Positions 50,982-61,886 of a stretch of DNA of 64,000 nt are shown piece by piece. The stretch spans positions 25,474,501 through 25,538,500 of the forward strand of contig NC_012870.2 of the NCBI RefSeq assembly GCF_000003195.3, read 5' to 3'. Within the stretch, counting starts at the first letter, position 1, and every line of letters starts with the position of its first letter. The notes under the pieces are model-generated. The model was not told the origin of the DNA. It worked only from the letters and a program-made list of their open reading frames with translations, and did not search any database. This stretch comes from Sorghum bicolor. Taxonomy: Eukaryota; Streptophyta; Magnoliopsida; Poales; Poaceae. A program made the position numbers and the translations under genes.

Positions 50982-51770
50982 GTTTGTGTCTAACTACGAA
51001 ATGGAAAACTACTCTTACCATCGTTTCTCTAGTGACTCACCGGTACTTCATTCACAATAGAGTGTATTTGTGGTCATCAATACTATTTTCTTTTTTCAAA
51101 TTATTAAAGGTGATGCTTCAATAAATTACCAATAATCTCCACCCAATATATGGGATCCACATATCAGATTATTTTTTTCTCTTTCTCTCTTCTCTCTCTA
51201 GCAGGGCATCTTACCCTGCCCCATGTCACGCCCTCTGTGACTTGGCCACCATGGTGCTCTCTTTCTTCTCTCCACCTCTTCAGACGCCAGCCATATGGCT
51301 GGCGCCCCTTCTCTAGACCTCCTCCATCATGGCTGTCGACCGCAAGCTCATCCACATGGCCATCGTTGCCATGGCATCCAACGCCACCTACCTACTATAT
51401 CACCCACCCCATCGTTGCTCTCAGCCATGGTGGATCTCCTGTGCCGTGTTGTGGATAATCTCATGGAGGCTAGCATAGAGCTAGCGTGCTGAAGACAACG
51501 CTGAGGCCCTCCTCATCATGGTGACGTTGGTGTGGCATTCGTAGTGGTGTGGACGGAGTTTTGGATGTCAGCAGCGGCCATGACTCACAAATGCATAAGA
51601 GTAAGAAAAGGAGGTAGTTATTGTGAGACCAGTATAATTAGGGGAGATGCATGCAACCTCTTTATTTGACGGGAGATGAGGTGTTTTTTCTAGGGGGCAA
51701 AAACAAGATAGCTATTGAAAAAACTGCACGAGGAATAACATTACCTCATCCCAATCCCCCAATATGACAG
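50982..51770. other. Intergenic, no gene recognised
   Basis: A C-rich stretch at 51150-51500 opens 60-100-codon frames with no domain or conserved start. The stretch is probably unannotated repeat DNA. Confidence 0.35.
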
Positions 51771-51778
51771 GTTACGAG

Positions 51779-51948
51779 CAGGGGCGGATCTAGGATGAGA
51801 TCAAGGGGGGGGGGGTCTAAATAGTGAAGATTTAGAGCTTAAGCTAGAGATTACTGGTGATTTAGGCTAATCAGTATTAATTAATGGACAAATCATGTTC
51901 ATAGAGGGGGCTGCAGCCCACCCAGCCCCTCTTTTGGATCCGCCCCTA
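51779..51948. mobile_element. hAT-like MITE with 8-bp duplication
   Basis: The 170-bp element starts CAGGGGCGGATCTAGGA and ends TTGGATCCGCCCCTA, giving short TIRs with one terminal mismatch. A perfect 8-bp direct repeat GTTACGAG flanks it (51771-51778 and 51949-51956). The 8-bp duplication and CAGGG-type end fit the hAT superfamily. A G11 run lies near 51806. Confidence 0.85.
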
Positions 51949-52017
51949 GTTACGAGATAAGGGTTGCTATATTGGTGAAGTGTTGGAGAAAGTATTCAAC
52001 ATATATACCATGACCAA

Positions 52018-52261
52018 CGCCTTGTTTAGTTCCCAAAAAGTTCTGTAAAATTTTTCAGATTCCCCATCACATCAAATATTTAGACACATGCATGAAATAT
52101 TAAATATACACGAAAATAAAAAAACTAATTGCACAGTTTGGTCGGGATTGACGAGACGAATCTTTTGAGCCTAGTTAGTCTATGATTAGACAATATTTGT
52201 CAAATACAAACGAAAGAGCTACAGTGTCAATTTCCTAAATTTTTTTGAACTGAACAAGGCC
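52018..52261. mobile_element. MITE of the recurrent family, CAA duplication
   Basis: Starts CGCCTTGTTTAGTTCCC (first base apparently mutated from G) and ends GAACTGAACAAGGCC, flanked by CAA (52015-52017 and 52262-52264). The shared interior blocks are intact. Confidence 0.82.
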
Positions 52262-52264
52262 CAA

Positions 52265-53728
52265 TAATTTCTCCTACAATATATTCTCGGTTATGCTATA
52301 CATCCAATGCCCTAGTAAAAAGGCATGGACGATATGGATATACGGATGCATCTTTTTGTACACTTAAACGCGTACCAAAATTTGGATAATTAAGATGATG
52401 ATGGTCAAAGTACCGTATAGTTATGTCTGACGTCACTGTCTGAGCCTTTTCCTGGAGCGAGGCGCCGGTGCATCGAGAGGCGCATGCATGCAGCTAGCGG
52501 TTCTCGAGTGCTGCAGATCCCGGTCGGTCGATGACCTGACGACCATCCCATTCCCATTCCCACAGGACGCGGCCGGCTACCAAAGCAAGAAAGGGAGCCG
52601 GGCCGGGCCCCTCTCTGGCAAAAGCGTACATGCATGCAAGCCCAGATCCTGTTTTGACCGCCCCCACGCCCACGGCGACACGCTCAATGCTCAAAACCAC
52701 AGCACCATCATCATAACAACCCTAACCTCCATTAGCTGCAAGAAGCAACCTACGCATGCATGGCGCTGCACGCTCCACGCCCTAATTAACCATCCCACTG
52801 GGCCCTATCTACTAGTGCCCTCTACGACATGGAGTACTCCACAGTAGAGCATTAGCATCTACTACTTGCATTTCTTCTTAATCTGTTTAATTAGACGCTA
52901 ATTGCATTGATCAGGATCAGCACAGAGGCATGCATGGCCGCTAGCTCCAGGCCTTTACTTTACTTGCATCTTAATTAATCTAGCTAGCTACCACATATAT
53001 AGTATGCAGAGACAGAAGCCAGCCATCTCATGCCCTGCCTGCTTGCCATTCCCCTGACACATATTATGCAGTCAGCCATTCTTAACTACTCCTCATGCCC
53101 TACTTGATCCCTAAAACAGAAAGAACTAGACTAAACAACATTATTGTTTCACATTCCCCTCTTCCTCCTCTCTAGTACATACCTAATTAATGAATGTGAC
53201 TCTGGTCAAAGTTGTTGCCCACAAGACAGGAGGGCTTTTAGCTAGGTTTGTTCTATACAAAGGGAGCAGCAATGCATGTTAAGGGTGTACTTTAGTAGTA
53301 TGCTATAGATTTAATTAGTGAGATGCTAACGACCTGGGCGACATGTACTTTGCTGCTCTAAATCCTAGATTGACACCTTTAAGTAGACTACTAATCATGT
53401 CTAATAATGCCCACTCGTGGATCAGACTAAAAAATGTACTATGCAGTAGTAGGTATGTAGGACCCAGAGAGAGACATTCGGCATGCTGTGTAACTGTGTT
53501 TCCAGTTTTGCTTAGCCGGCAAAGGACTCTGTTTGATTCTATAGATAGTAGTTATCTGCTAATAATTATCTCTTTTGAATCCAAACAACCTACATAATAG
53601 ACTATATATAGCTAATTGTTAGCACCTCAGATAACAACTATGTCACTAGTTAGACCAAATCAGATAATAGCAACTAACAGGTGGAGAAATAACAACTATC
53701 TCATTGTGTATCCAAACACCCCCCTAGC
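52265..53728. other. Intergenic, no gene recognised
   Basis: Contains frames of 60-120 codons (for example 52488-52847) without domains. The region 52850-53250 looks like unique promoter-type DNA with TAGCTAGCTA and TATATATAG motifs. No known plant microRNA sequence was recognised when scanning by eye. Confidence 0.35.
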
Positions 53729-53731
53729 TAA

Positions 53732-53999
53732 GAGCAACTCCAATCCACCTCCTAAACAAGTCCCTATTCTAAATCTAGGGACTTGATTTAAAAAAATCAA
53801 CTCCAACCCACCTCCTACTTGGGCTCCCATTTTCTATGCCCTCCTAAATTATAGTTTCCACCCCTCACATCTAGAACCCTTATCCTACTTGTTTGGAGGT
53901 GGGTTGGAGTTGGGTCTTAATTTGAGCTCCTACTTTTTTTATCATAGCATGTAAATAAAAATTTAAGGGTTTAATTTAGGGACTTGGGTGGAGTTGCTC
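53732..53999. mobile_element. Tourist-like MITE with GAGCAACTCCAA termini
   Basis: The 268-bp element starts GAGCAACTCCAATCCACCTC and ends GGGTGGAGTTGCTC, flanked by TAA (53729-53731 and 54000-54002). Internal sequence contains further copies of the terminal motif in both orientations (CAACTCCAACCCACCTCC and GGAGGTGGGTTGGAGTTG). Confidence 0.85.
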
Positions 54000-54328
54000 T
54001 AACAGGTAGCTAGTCAATTGTTTGCCAGCTAATATTAGTTATGTGCTATTAACTAGCTAACTACTATTAGCTAATGGATCCAAATAGAACCTTAATATAT
54101 ATAAATTTCCAAAAAATGTCTCATAGTCTCTTGCTTGTTGAACATATATAATAATAATATTACTTGTTACTTTATGCACTCCAATTGTTTCTCAAATATT
54201 TTGGTTAATGTCAATATTTATCTCGCCACTTTCCAAACACATTTATCATTCATGTTATAAGGTTCATGCATGTACTCCCTTCGACGCAGATCCTGAAGTA
54301 ATACGATCATTCCTTCATAAAAAAACTA

Positions 54329-55733
54329 CTCCCTCCATTCTAAATTATAAGGCTTTTTGTTTTTCCTATATACATTGCTTTTACTATGTATTTAGATAGA
54401 TATCTGAAGGATTATGAGGACGCTACGCTAACTATAAAACAAAATTTTTGACCTCATAAAACAGGATCAACTGCTAGTTATAGATCATGAGATTACCACT
54501 AGACGTGCAGTTGCAGCGGAAGCGACTCGATGTAGTCGTGCGTGTAGTAGCAGTGCCATGCAGTTGCGTGGTTGTCCACCACGTCAATCCCTCTCGCGCG
54601 GTTCGTCTTTGTGCTCCAGATGCAGCACCTCCGAGGTATGCCACACGTGCGGGGAAGAAACGTCACGTCTCCGGACTACTAGGTCCACGAGGAGCAATAG
54701 GCGCGAGCATGGGTGAGCGACGGAGGCGGCTGCCTAATGGCGTGAGATGACTCTGGCCGCACCCCCTCCCTCTCTTATATAGGCATCCCCTAATCAGCCC
54801 CGAGCTAGAGGCCCAATTAGAAAACCCTAAGCCTTGTCTAATTCGGGTCCAACCTAAATTAAGCTTGTAGCCCCTTAAGCGTGCGACACTATGGGTTCAC
54901 GTACATATAGACATGGGCTGAGTACTCTTTACTCGCTTAATAGTTGACAACGGCCTCTAGCAAGGTATGACAACTCATATACGCACGCAAAGATCACATC
55001 AGACGAACCACTGTAAACACATACATATTATTCCCTTGCCACACGATATTTGGTCCAACTCGTAGGTTAACACTTAATCCAAGCACGGTCATGCATTTGT
55101 TGATCCAATCACTTGAGTGATCTAGTGATACCTCTCTCACATAGAGAGGAGCAAGTTCCATCTTGATTATCTATGTCTCACATTCCCGACAAATCCGAAG
55201 ACCACCTTTATAACTACCCTATTACGGAGTAGCGTTTAATAGTTCCTAAGTAGGTCGTTTCACATCTCGAGAACTAATCTCAGGTCTAAGGACATAACGT
55301 ACGTGATGCATAAATAGATAATAAGAACATCTCACGTTGGGTCAGTCCAGCCCCATGTCATACATATGCCCACATTATTAGTTTAACATCTCTATGTCTA
55401 TGACTTGAAACATAGTCATCAACTAATAAATGTGCTAATCTAATATTCATGTGTGTCCTCACATGAACTCTGATCAGGGACAACTTTAGAATAACCATAC
55501 AAGTAAAAGAGTTTTACAAACAATTCACATAATTATTAATCGATACAAGTTTGTCTATAATGGATATTCATCGAACTCATAATATATGTCATGAATACAA
55601 TCGTAATATCATCATCTCTATGATTACCTCTAGGGCATATTCCCAACAATATCGTACATGGTACATCTAAGTGCATAGTAAAAACTATGTATCTAGAAAA
55701 GCCAAAACATCTTATAATTTGAAATTGAGGGAG
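54329..55733. mobile_element. Stowaway-like MITE split by a solo LTR
   Basis: Starts CTCCCTCCATTCTAAATTAT and ends ATAATTTGAAATTGAGGGAG, flanked by TA (54327-54328 and 55734-55735). Without the 1.24-kb LTR and one copy of its target duplication, the element would be about 156 bp, normal for Stowaway. The two halves still show matching inverted interior sequence (TTTACTATGTATTTAGATA and TATGTATCTAGAAAAGCC types). Confidence 0.85.
54405..55648 (-). mobile_element. Copia-type solo LTR, minus orientation
   Basis: On the minus strand it begins TGTTGGGAATATGCCCTAGA, a start typical of a large family of grass Copia LTRs, and ends with ...CA (plus strand TGAAGGATTATGAGG). A perfect 5-bp repeat ATATC flanks it (54400-54404 and 55649-55653). 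Only one LTR and no internal region is present, so it is a solo LTR. Confidence 0.88.
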
Positions 55734-55735
55734 TA

Positions 55736-56995
55736 TTAAGTTTTGAATATGCTTGTAGCCAAATAAGCTTTTGATTTTGACTTGTTTATAAATAGGATGA
55801 AGTGAATATGGGAAACACATAAAAAATTGCTAGGCTCTTGTTAGCATGAATATTTGTTATATAGGCAAACATGATCGTTGAAGAACTACATGTCCAAAAC
55901 AAACTATGCTATATCATCCTGATCTTTTGCTAACAAAAAGGAGATTCCATAAACTTATTATATATGCATCAAGCTTTTCACATTAGCATGCTTCATATTT
56001 CTTTATGTTTTTATCAATATTCTTGGTAAAAAACAAACCCTGGAGTATGTGTCATCAAGCTTTGATAATTGCTACAACCTATAGACACATTATCATAATT
56101 TTTTATATATTTATGTTCAGTATTCTTTGCACATATTATGTGTTTTATGACTTGCATTGTTTCTAGGATTGTGGTGATTTTTTTAGTTTATTGAAGGTTA
56201 ATGTCAATTTAATCATCTAGTTCCCATGGTCCTTGGAACTATGATCAAGGCAGTCATCTTGCATGGCTGCATGGGTAATAGTGTTTCCTCTCTTGTATGA
56301 TTTACTTGAGGAGGTTTATGTCTATGTCCACAGGGTATATATATATATAATTCATTTTCTTGCTCTCATGTAGCTTGCTTATTTAATTTTTCATGCCTAT
56401 CCCATTGCAAGTCTGCAACAAGCAATGAAAAGTGTCATTCATGGGAAAACATTGCTTTGGAAAATTTTAAAATGCTAATATAAAGTGTTCACCTAATGCT
56501 AAATGCTAAATATTAGTTAGTTACCTATCGTTTAGCCACTATTCAAATTATAAATGGCAAATTAAATAGAAATGGCCTACCACAAGATAGTATTTACATG
56601 ACATTTATTGGATTAGATGGCCATTTAGGCGAATACTGACAAATTACAAAAGTGGTTGATAAGTTCATTGTTTTTTTAAAATAATCTAGCACAATTATGT
56701 GCCTAAGATAATTTTGGTGCATTACAAGAGGACCTCAATCCATAGACAAGATCTATACCCAAATTGATAAAATACTACTTTGATTTTGAAAGATTCATTT
56801 GAAGAATATTGGTAACAATTTAATTCTTAATAATCCAGTTATCATTGGGGAAACAAAGAGAGATATGTAGTAGAGAGGATGAGTCTCACATCACTACATA
56901 GACATGTAGTACTAATAATGTTGGGTACCATAAACAAAAGCGGCAAAAAGGAACAGGGGCAAGCCCCAAGCCAGAACACAACGAATGCGTCGACC
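55736..56995. other. AT-rich intergenic DNA, no gene
   Basis: No supported frame, terminal repeat or known motif was recognised in this stretch. Confidence 0.4.
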
Positions 56996-57292
56996 GAGCC
57001 CCTTGCCTCGAGCGCAACCAACACCTCTATCGAGCCCCTGGCCTCGAGCGCAATCTCCGCCTCGCCCGAGCCCTGGCCTCGAGTGCAATCTTTGCCTCGA
57101 CCGAGCCCCTGGCCTCGAGCGCAACCAACGCCTCGATCGAGCCCCTGGCCTCAAGCGTAATCAACGCCTCGCGCGAGCCCTGGCCTCGAGCGCAATCTCC
57201 GCCTTGTCTGAGCCCCGGCCTCGAGCGCAATCTCTGTCTCGCCCGAGCGCTAGCCTCGAACGCAATCTCTGCCTCGCCCGAGCCCCGGCCTC
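56996..57292. repeat. 35-36-bp tandem repeat, about nine units
   Basis: Units begin with GAGCC at about 56996, 57032, 57068, 57103, 57139, 57175, 57210, 57245 and 57280. The core is GAGCCCCTGGCCTCGAGCGC, and the period is 35-36 bp. The array ends exactly where the Athila-like LTR begins. Frames through it give a 12-residue repeat (ERNQRLDRAPGL type), but no gene is supported. Confidence 0.85.
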
Positions 57293-58233
57293 TATTGGCA
57301 TTTCTTAGCGTCACTACTAAAAATAGACCATAGATCCATCCTTAGCAATGGCACTAGAAATGTCGGGTGTTGGCATACCGTAATTATCGCTACATCAGAG
57401 AGATAACCCAAGGCAACTCGAGGGCGCCGGCCTTAGCAGTGTAGTCTGGTAACAATAATTAGGAATGCCGGATTGGCCTTCCCAACCATCCTTACTTGCG
57501 ATATGCAAAGCTGTGGCACTACGCTTGAAAGTGCTCAAGGATTACAATCTTAAGTAACGGTACTTAGGTACGCCAATCGATAGTTCATGAATGAAGAAGT
57601 AATATAACTACAAGCGGACAGAACTATCATTGTAGCATTTCAACCCATGAGTATTCAAGGGTGTCGAATTTATAATTCCCGTAGGAAGGCAAAGGGATCA
57701 AACATGGTGTAAACATGATTACTTATTGAATGCTTGGTAGACATAGAGTAAACAGAAATAAACATGATATTCAAGATAGTGGACACACATTGGATCAACC
57801 TCAATTTGGTAGTAGGTAAAACCGTCCTATGCATGGCGGCATGCAACCGCCTGAGAAAGATGGGCCCGGTTTGCCGCCTCTAGGGGTGCGGCCGCACCCT
57901 AGGTGGGTCCCCCTGGCCACCGCCTTCGCGTGGTCGGTTTGGCTCTGGGCCTAGATCTCTCCCGTGGTTACGATCAGGCCCAGTTCTGCGTTGTTCGGGC
58001 CTTTCTCTATTTTCTTGGTTTGCGCATTTCTGAATACGTCTTTTGGTACTTTGCGCTTTCTTCATGGTATGGCACATTTCCACTTGTTACACTATAATTC
58101 CTGCAAAATATAATAACTATGGTACAAGTGGAACTTGTTAGTAATAAAATGCATGTGTGTATATAATATGATTGCTTCTTCTCCTTTTGGATCAAGTTGG
58201 CAGTTTATAATTGGTCTATAATGACTGCCAACA
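57293..58233 (-). repeat. 3' LTR of the Athila-like element
   Basis: 57296-57804 matches 63285-63793 without gaps. After that the two LTRs differ completely: this one continues TTTGGTAGTAGG while the right one continues GGATAAAATAG. This suggests a deletion here or an insertion in the right copy. The minus-strand start TGTTGGCAGTC at 58233 follows a polypurine tract. The outer end reads TATTGGCA where the right LTR has TGTTGGCA. Confidence 0.8.
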
Positions 58234-58247
58234 AGTCCCCCAAGCTT
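58234..58247 (-). other. Polypurine tract
   Basis: On the minus strand AAGCTTGGGGGACT lies directly before the TGTTGG start of the 3' LTR, the position where plus-strand DNA synthesis is primed. Confidence 0.65.
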
Positions 58248-59545
58248 AACCTTCGCTCGTCTCGAGCAAATAATTAAGTATGGTTGTTGATAAGGAGTTG
58301 CTATTATGCCGATATAATTCAAGAGTACCATACCTATAACAAAGCATTCATTCGCAATTTAAATAAAGCATTCATTCGCAATTTAAATAAGTTGGCATGC
58401 TATCCACTCTTTACCTTGACTTCTCATGGGGCTTATAGCTTTTCCAAGTTCTTGGGTGGTTGCAAGATTGAATGGTTGTAACAGACTCACCATTCATTCA
58501 TCCCTTGATAGACCATCAATCCGGAGGTTTTATAAATTTTTGCAAAATAAATAAGTTCCTCGAATGATTCTCTTGATCGCTCAATGTGTATGCCTTTAAA
58601 ACCTACCACTAAGGCTGAGAATGGAGCTTTGGGAAGGTATAAAGGTGGGCGTACTTACGACACTTGTGTTGAATGGATCATATATAGATTTTCCCGTCCA
58701 TGCCCTTTGGCTTTTCCTTTATTTTTTTCATGGATAACTGATGCCCACATGTTTCAAAGGGATCTCAAAGAGGAAAATGGAGAGATGTCATGATGGTGAT
58801 GTAAGGAGTAAAATTGTGTATGGGGATACGCAAACCTTAGGGTGAGAGTTTGGCATACTTATTTGGTGGAAGCTAAGGCACAACTCTTAGGGTAAGAGTT
58901 GGAATATTTTTGGTGGATGGAAGGGTGCATGTTGTGCGCAACTTCTCAGTGTGAGAGTCAGCTTTATTTGGTGGGTGCGTGAATCTCATATCATGGGAGC
59001 ATGCCCATAATCTCACTCTAGGAGACTTGGGTTTTGACTCAACTCAAAGCGCCGCAAGCCACATATGACTAAAGGTGTACAAACTACTAAACAAGTCATA
59101 TGGCCTTGGTAGGTATTTCATAATCATTGAGGAACTCTTTGTTTTGAATTTTTGAAAAGAAAACTTCGGATGTCAAGTTTCTCTTAGAACAAAGTCATAA
59201 CAAAATCTATTTATACCATATCATGTCTCGCAACAACTTAGAAAAGGATCATGCATTTGCAACCCACAAGATTTCAAATTCTCAAAATGAGATATTTTTA
59301 GCCAACAAACTTAAATCTTGATGAACACTAAATTATAACTTAGATACTAGAGAATTATAGACAGAGCAACTATTCATCATTTCAACAGAAGAGAAACTAA
59401 CATATCATAGCGCACATGAGAGTGGATTTTTTTTGAAAGATGATGAAAAATTGCTGAAATTTAAATACTGAAATTAAGAACTAAAATTAAGTGCAAGAAT
59501 GTAAGATACATGTTACCTCTTGTGGGGGCCCTCCCCCAAGCTAGC
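58248..59545 (-). other. Non-coding 3' internal region of the Athila-like element
   Basis: No supported frame. The region 58830-58990 has an imperfect repeat of CTTAGGGTGAGAGTTTGG-like blocks. A second purine-rich motif (AGCTTGGGGGAGGG, minus strand) lies near 59525-59540, just after the second ORF. Confidence 0.55.
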
Positions 59546-61196
59546 TCACTGCTGCGGTCCAGGAAAATGTCCCATGGATCGTAGGTTGGCCATCTGTGCC
59601 TCGTGCCGGCGATGGCTTGCATCCTCAAGGTCGATGAAGCTCTGTTGGGTCTGCTGATGCCATTGGGTAGCAGTCTGGATGTGGGCATTTAGCGTGCCTT
59701 GGATCTGCCTATTCTGGAGCTCTAGTCTTCCCATGCGAGTGTTGAGGACGTCCAGTGTGTCCTGGCTTGTGATGCCTGGATCCCCCTGCCCCATATGCCT
59801 CTGGCTCGCTTGGGCCTGCACCTCCGTGCGCCTGCCAGCTCGACCCGCCTGCCTGCCAGCTCGAACCTCCAGCCTCGTAGGGGTGAGGAACGTATCCCAT
59901 GCCATATCCATACCTAGGGGTAAATTCGGGTGCTGGTATAGCAGAGGTCCATCCCATCCCTGGCATAGCTGGTGGTGGAGTGTGCTGTGCTGGCTGTGCG
60001 GATGGTGCTGGCTGTGCTGCCTCTTCTTCTTGTTCCCTCCTCCGTGAGTTCCTGCGTGAAACATAGCTCCTACATCCTTCTTCCCTCTCAATGAGGGTGA
60101 AGGTAAGTGATGGGGAATTATACAGAGCGAGATCCGGGTTAGGTAAATGGATCTCATTTGTATATCCCGGAAAATAAAATAAAATCTTTTTACCTGTTTC
60201 ATCGCGTTTAATCATATGTGCATGCAAAAGATGTGATTCATTAATCATGATGCGAGGAGTAGTGATGTAAATAATGGTATTAGCAGCATGGGGGTCAATA
60301 CTTGCAGCAAGGCGAGTAATAAGAGATGTGCACATGATAGCAGTTGAAGTCTTAATTGAATGCAACCAATGATTAATAAGCTCAACCACAGGTGCAACCT
60401 TAATCTTTTTAAGCGCAGCATAAAGCAACTTCAACTCTATGTCGTAAGTAAGATGCGTATCATCTCTTGAAAAGAACGAACTAGCGATGCACTTATGGAG
60501 AAGCCTCAGAGTGGGGTGATGGATGTTGGCAGAATGCCCCTGAAACTTTCTAATGACGTGTTGCCCCAAGATCAAATGCCAGAAAGCATGACGTTGGTAA
60601 CCCCCGAGGGAGAAACCTAAGTCAATGGAACACCGCTCGTGGAAACCCAAACGGTTGGCAAGATCCTTCCAATAAATACCGAAATCTCTTCCAAAGCAAT
60701 GGAAGGTAATACCATAATCGACAATTTGTAGAGTGCCCAAAATTTGGATCGGCGAAAGACGTGACCCAAGGTCATGAACGGGGGCAACTCTACTCCAACC
60801 AAGATGCTCGAAAATAGTATCAAACTCAACATCCATACCTATTTGGTGCAAGAATGCGGGGTCGAATGCCGACGAATGGAGGAACTCACGTTCCTTCATG
60901 AGGTTGTATGCCTACATCCCCCGCTCGCTCTCCAAGTCGATGAAGGGGGCGTCGGCCTCGTCAATGGCGTGGCCATGTGGCTCCTCCTCCTCTCCTCCAT
61001 GTGCCGGCTGCTCGTTCCTTGCAGGGGTTGGTGGATCTTCCTCGCGTTGGCGGTGGCTCCTTCTAAGCCCAAAAATTCTATTCGTGGTGGACGAGCTAGC
61101 ACAAGTGTATGGTGTTTTTGCTTGGTGAGGGAAGTGTGCAAGAGGTTTTTGATAGAATTTTCTTGCACTAAGCTTGTGGAGTAGGCTATGAAGCAA
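59546..61196 (-). pseudogene. Second ORF of the Athila-like element (ATHILA ORF-1-like), broken
   Basis: A reading frame of about 550 codons on the minus strand is interrupted twice. An in-frame TAG at 60912-60914 separates an N-terminal acidic/basic segment (EEEEPHGHAIDEADAPFIDL) from the main part, which reopens four codons later (MKEREFLHSSAFDP). A frameshift near 59790 separates the Pro/Gly-rich region from a C-terminal coiled-coil-like tail (QTQQSFIDLEDASHRRHEAQ). The main part has GFHERCSIDLGFSLGGYQRH and TYDIELKLLYAALKKIKVAP, resembling the Athila ORF-1 / plant transposon protein family. The function of this family is not well established. The family match is from memory. Confidence 0.65.
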
Positions 61197-61274
61197 AGTG
61201 GAGCAAAAGAGTGAAGAAGGGAAGAGTAAAAAATGTGTGTGAGAGGGGTGAGGTGCTCCACCCGAGATCCTCTC

Positions 61275-61282
61275 TATTTATA
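61275..61282 (-). promoter_or_regulatory. Internal TATA box of the Athila-like element
   Basis: On the minus strand the sequence reads CCAACTCTATAAATAGAGAGG-like (core CTCTATAAATAGAGAGG at 61269-61285). It lies about 80 bp upstream of the second ORF's first codons and is followed by a C/T-rich leader (CACCCCTCTCACACACA). It lies outside both LTRs, so it may start a separate transcript. Its activity is an inference. Confidence 0.5.
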
Positions 61283-61886
61283 GAGTTGATCGTAGGCAGA
61301 GGAGCACCCCCCTCAACGGCTACTAGCCGTTGCCCAAAGGCCGAGGCCAGCAGGACTTGGGCAGGGTGCGGCCGCACCATGGTGTGCCCGCATCTGCGTG
61401 GCCTTTTGGTCGTTGGCTCCAATGGCTCTCCCCAACGTCTCTCTGGTTACTATCAGACTTGTTCGAAATCTTGCTCCAGATTTTGATTTTCCATATATTT
61501 ATTCAAAATATTTTTGGTTTTCAAAAATTATATAAAAATAAGATTTGAAAATAGGAAAATCTATACTACCAGAAAATAATTTTTATAAGATTTTCAGAGA
61601 AACTTTATTTTTGACTAAAAATAAAACTATAGAAAGGGAAACTTTTGGAAACTAAAAATAAAAATTTTCTATAAAAAACGAAATTTAAAGAATTTAAAAA
61701 TACATAATACCTGAGCGGGGACACCTCCTCCAAGCTTGCTTGATGTCGTGGGCCCTCTTCAGATATCTTTATTGGGACACAAATAGCACAAAATTTATTT
61801 TTATTATATATAGTTTTTTAGATAACTACCGAATGCCTTCGGCAAGGGCTCCACATTTATAGTCCGTTGGCAAGACTTTCCTTCCT

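Noticed and set aside
52488..53100. Possible microRNA precursor
   Set aside because: No known mature miRNA sequence or convincing long hairpin arms could be found by eye.
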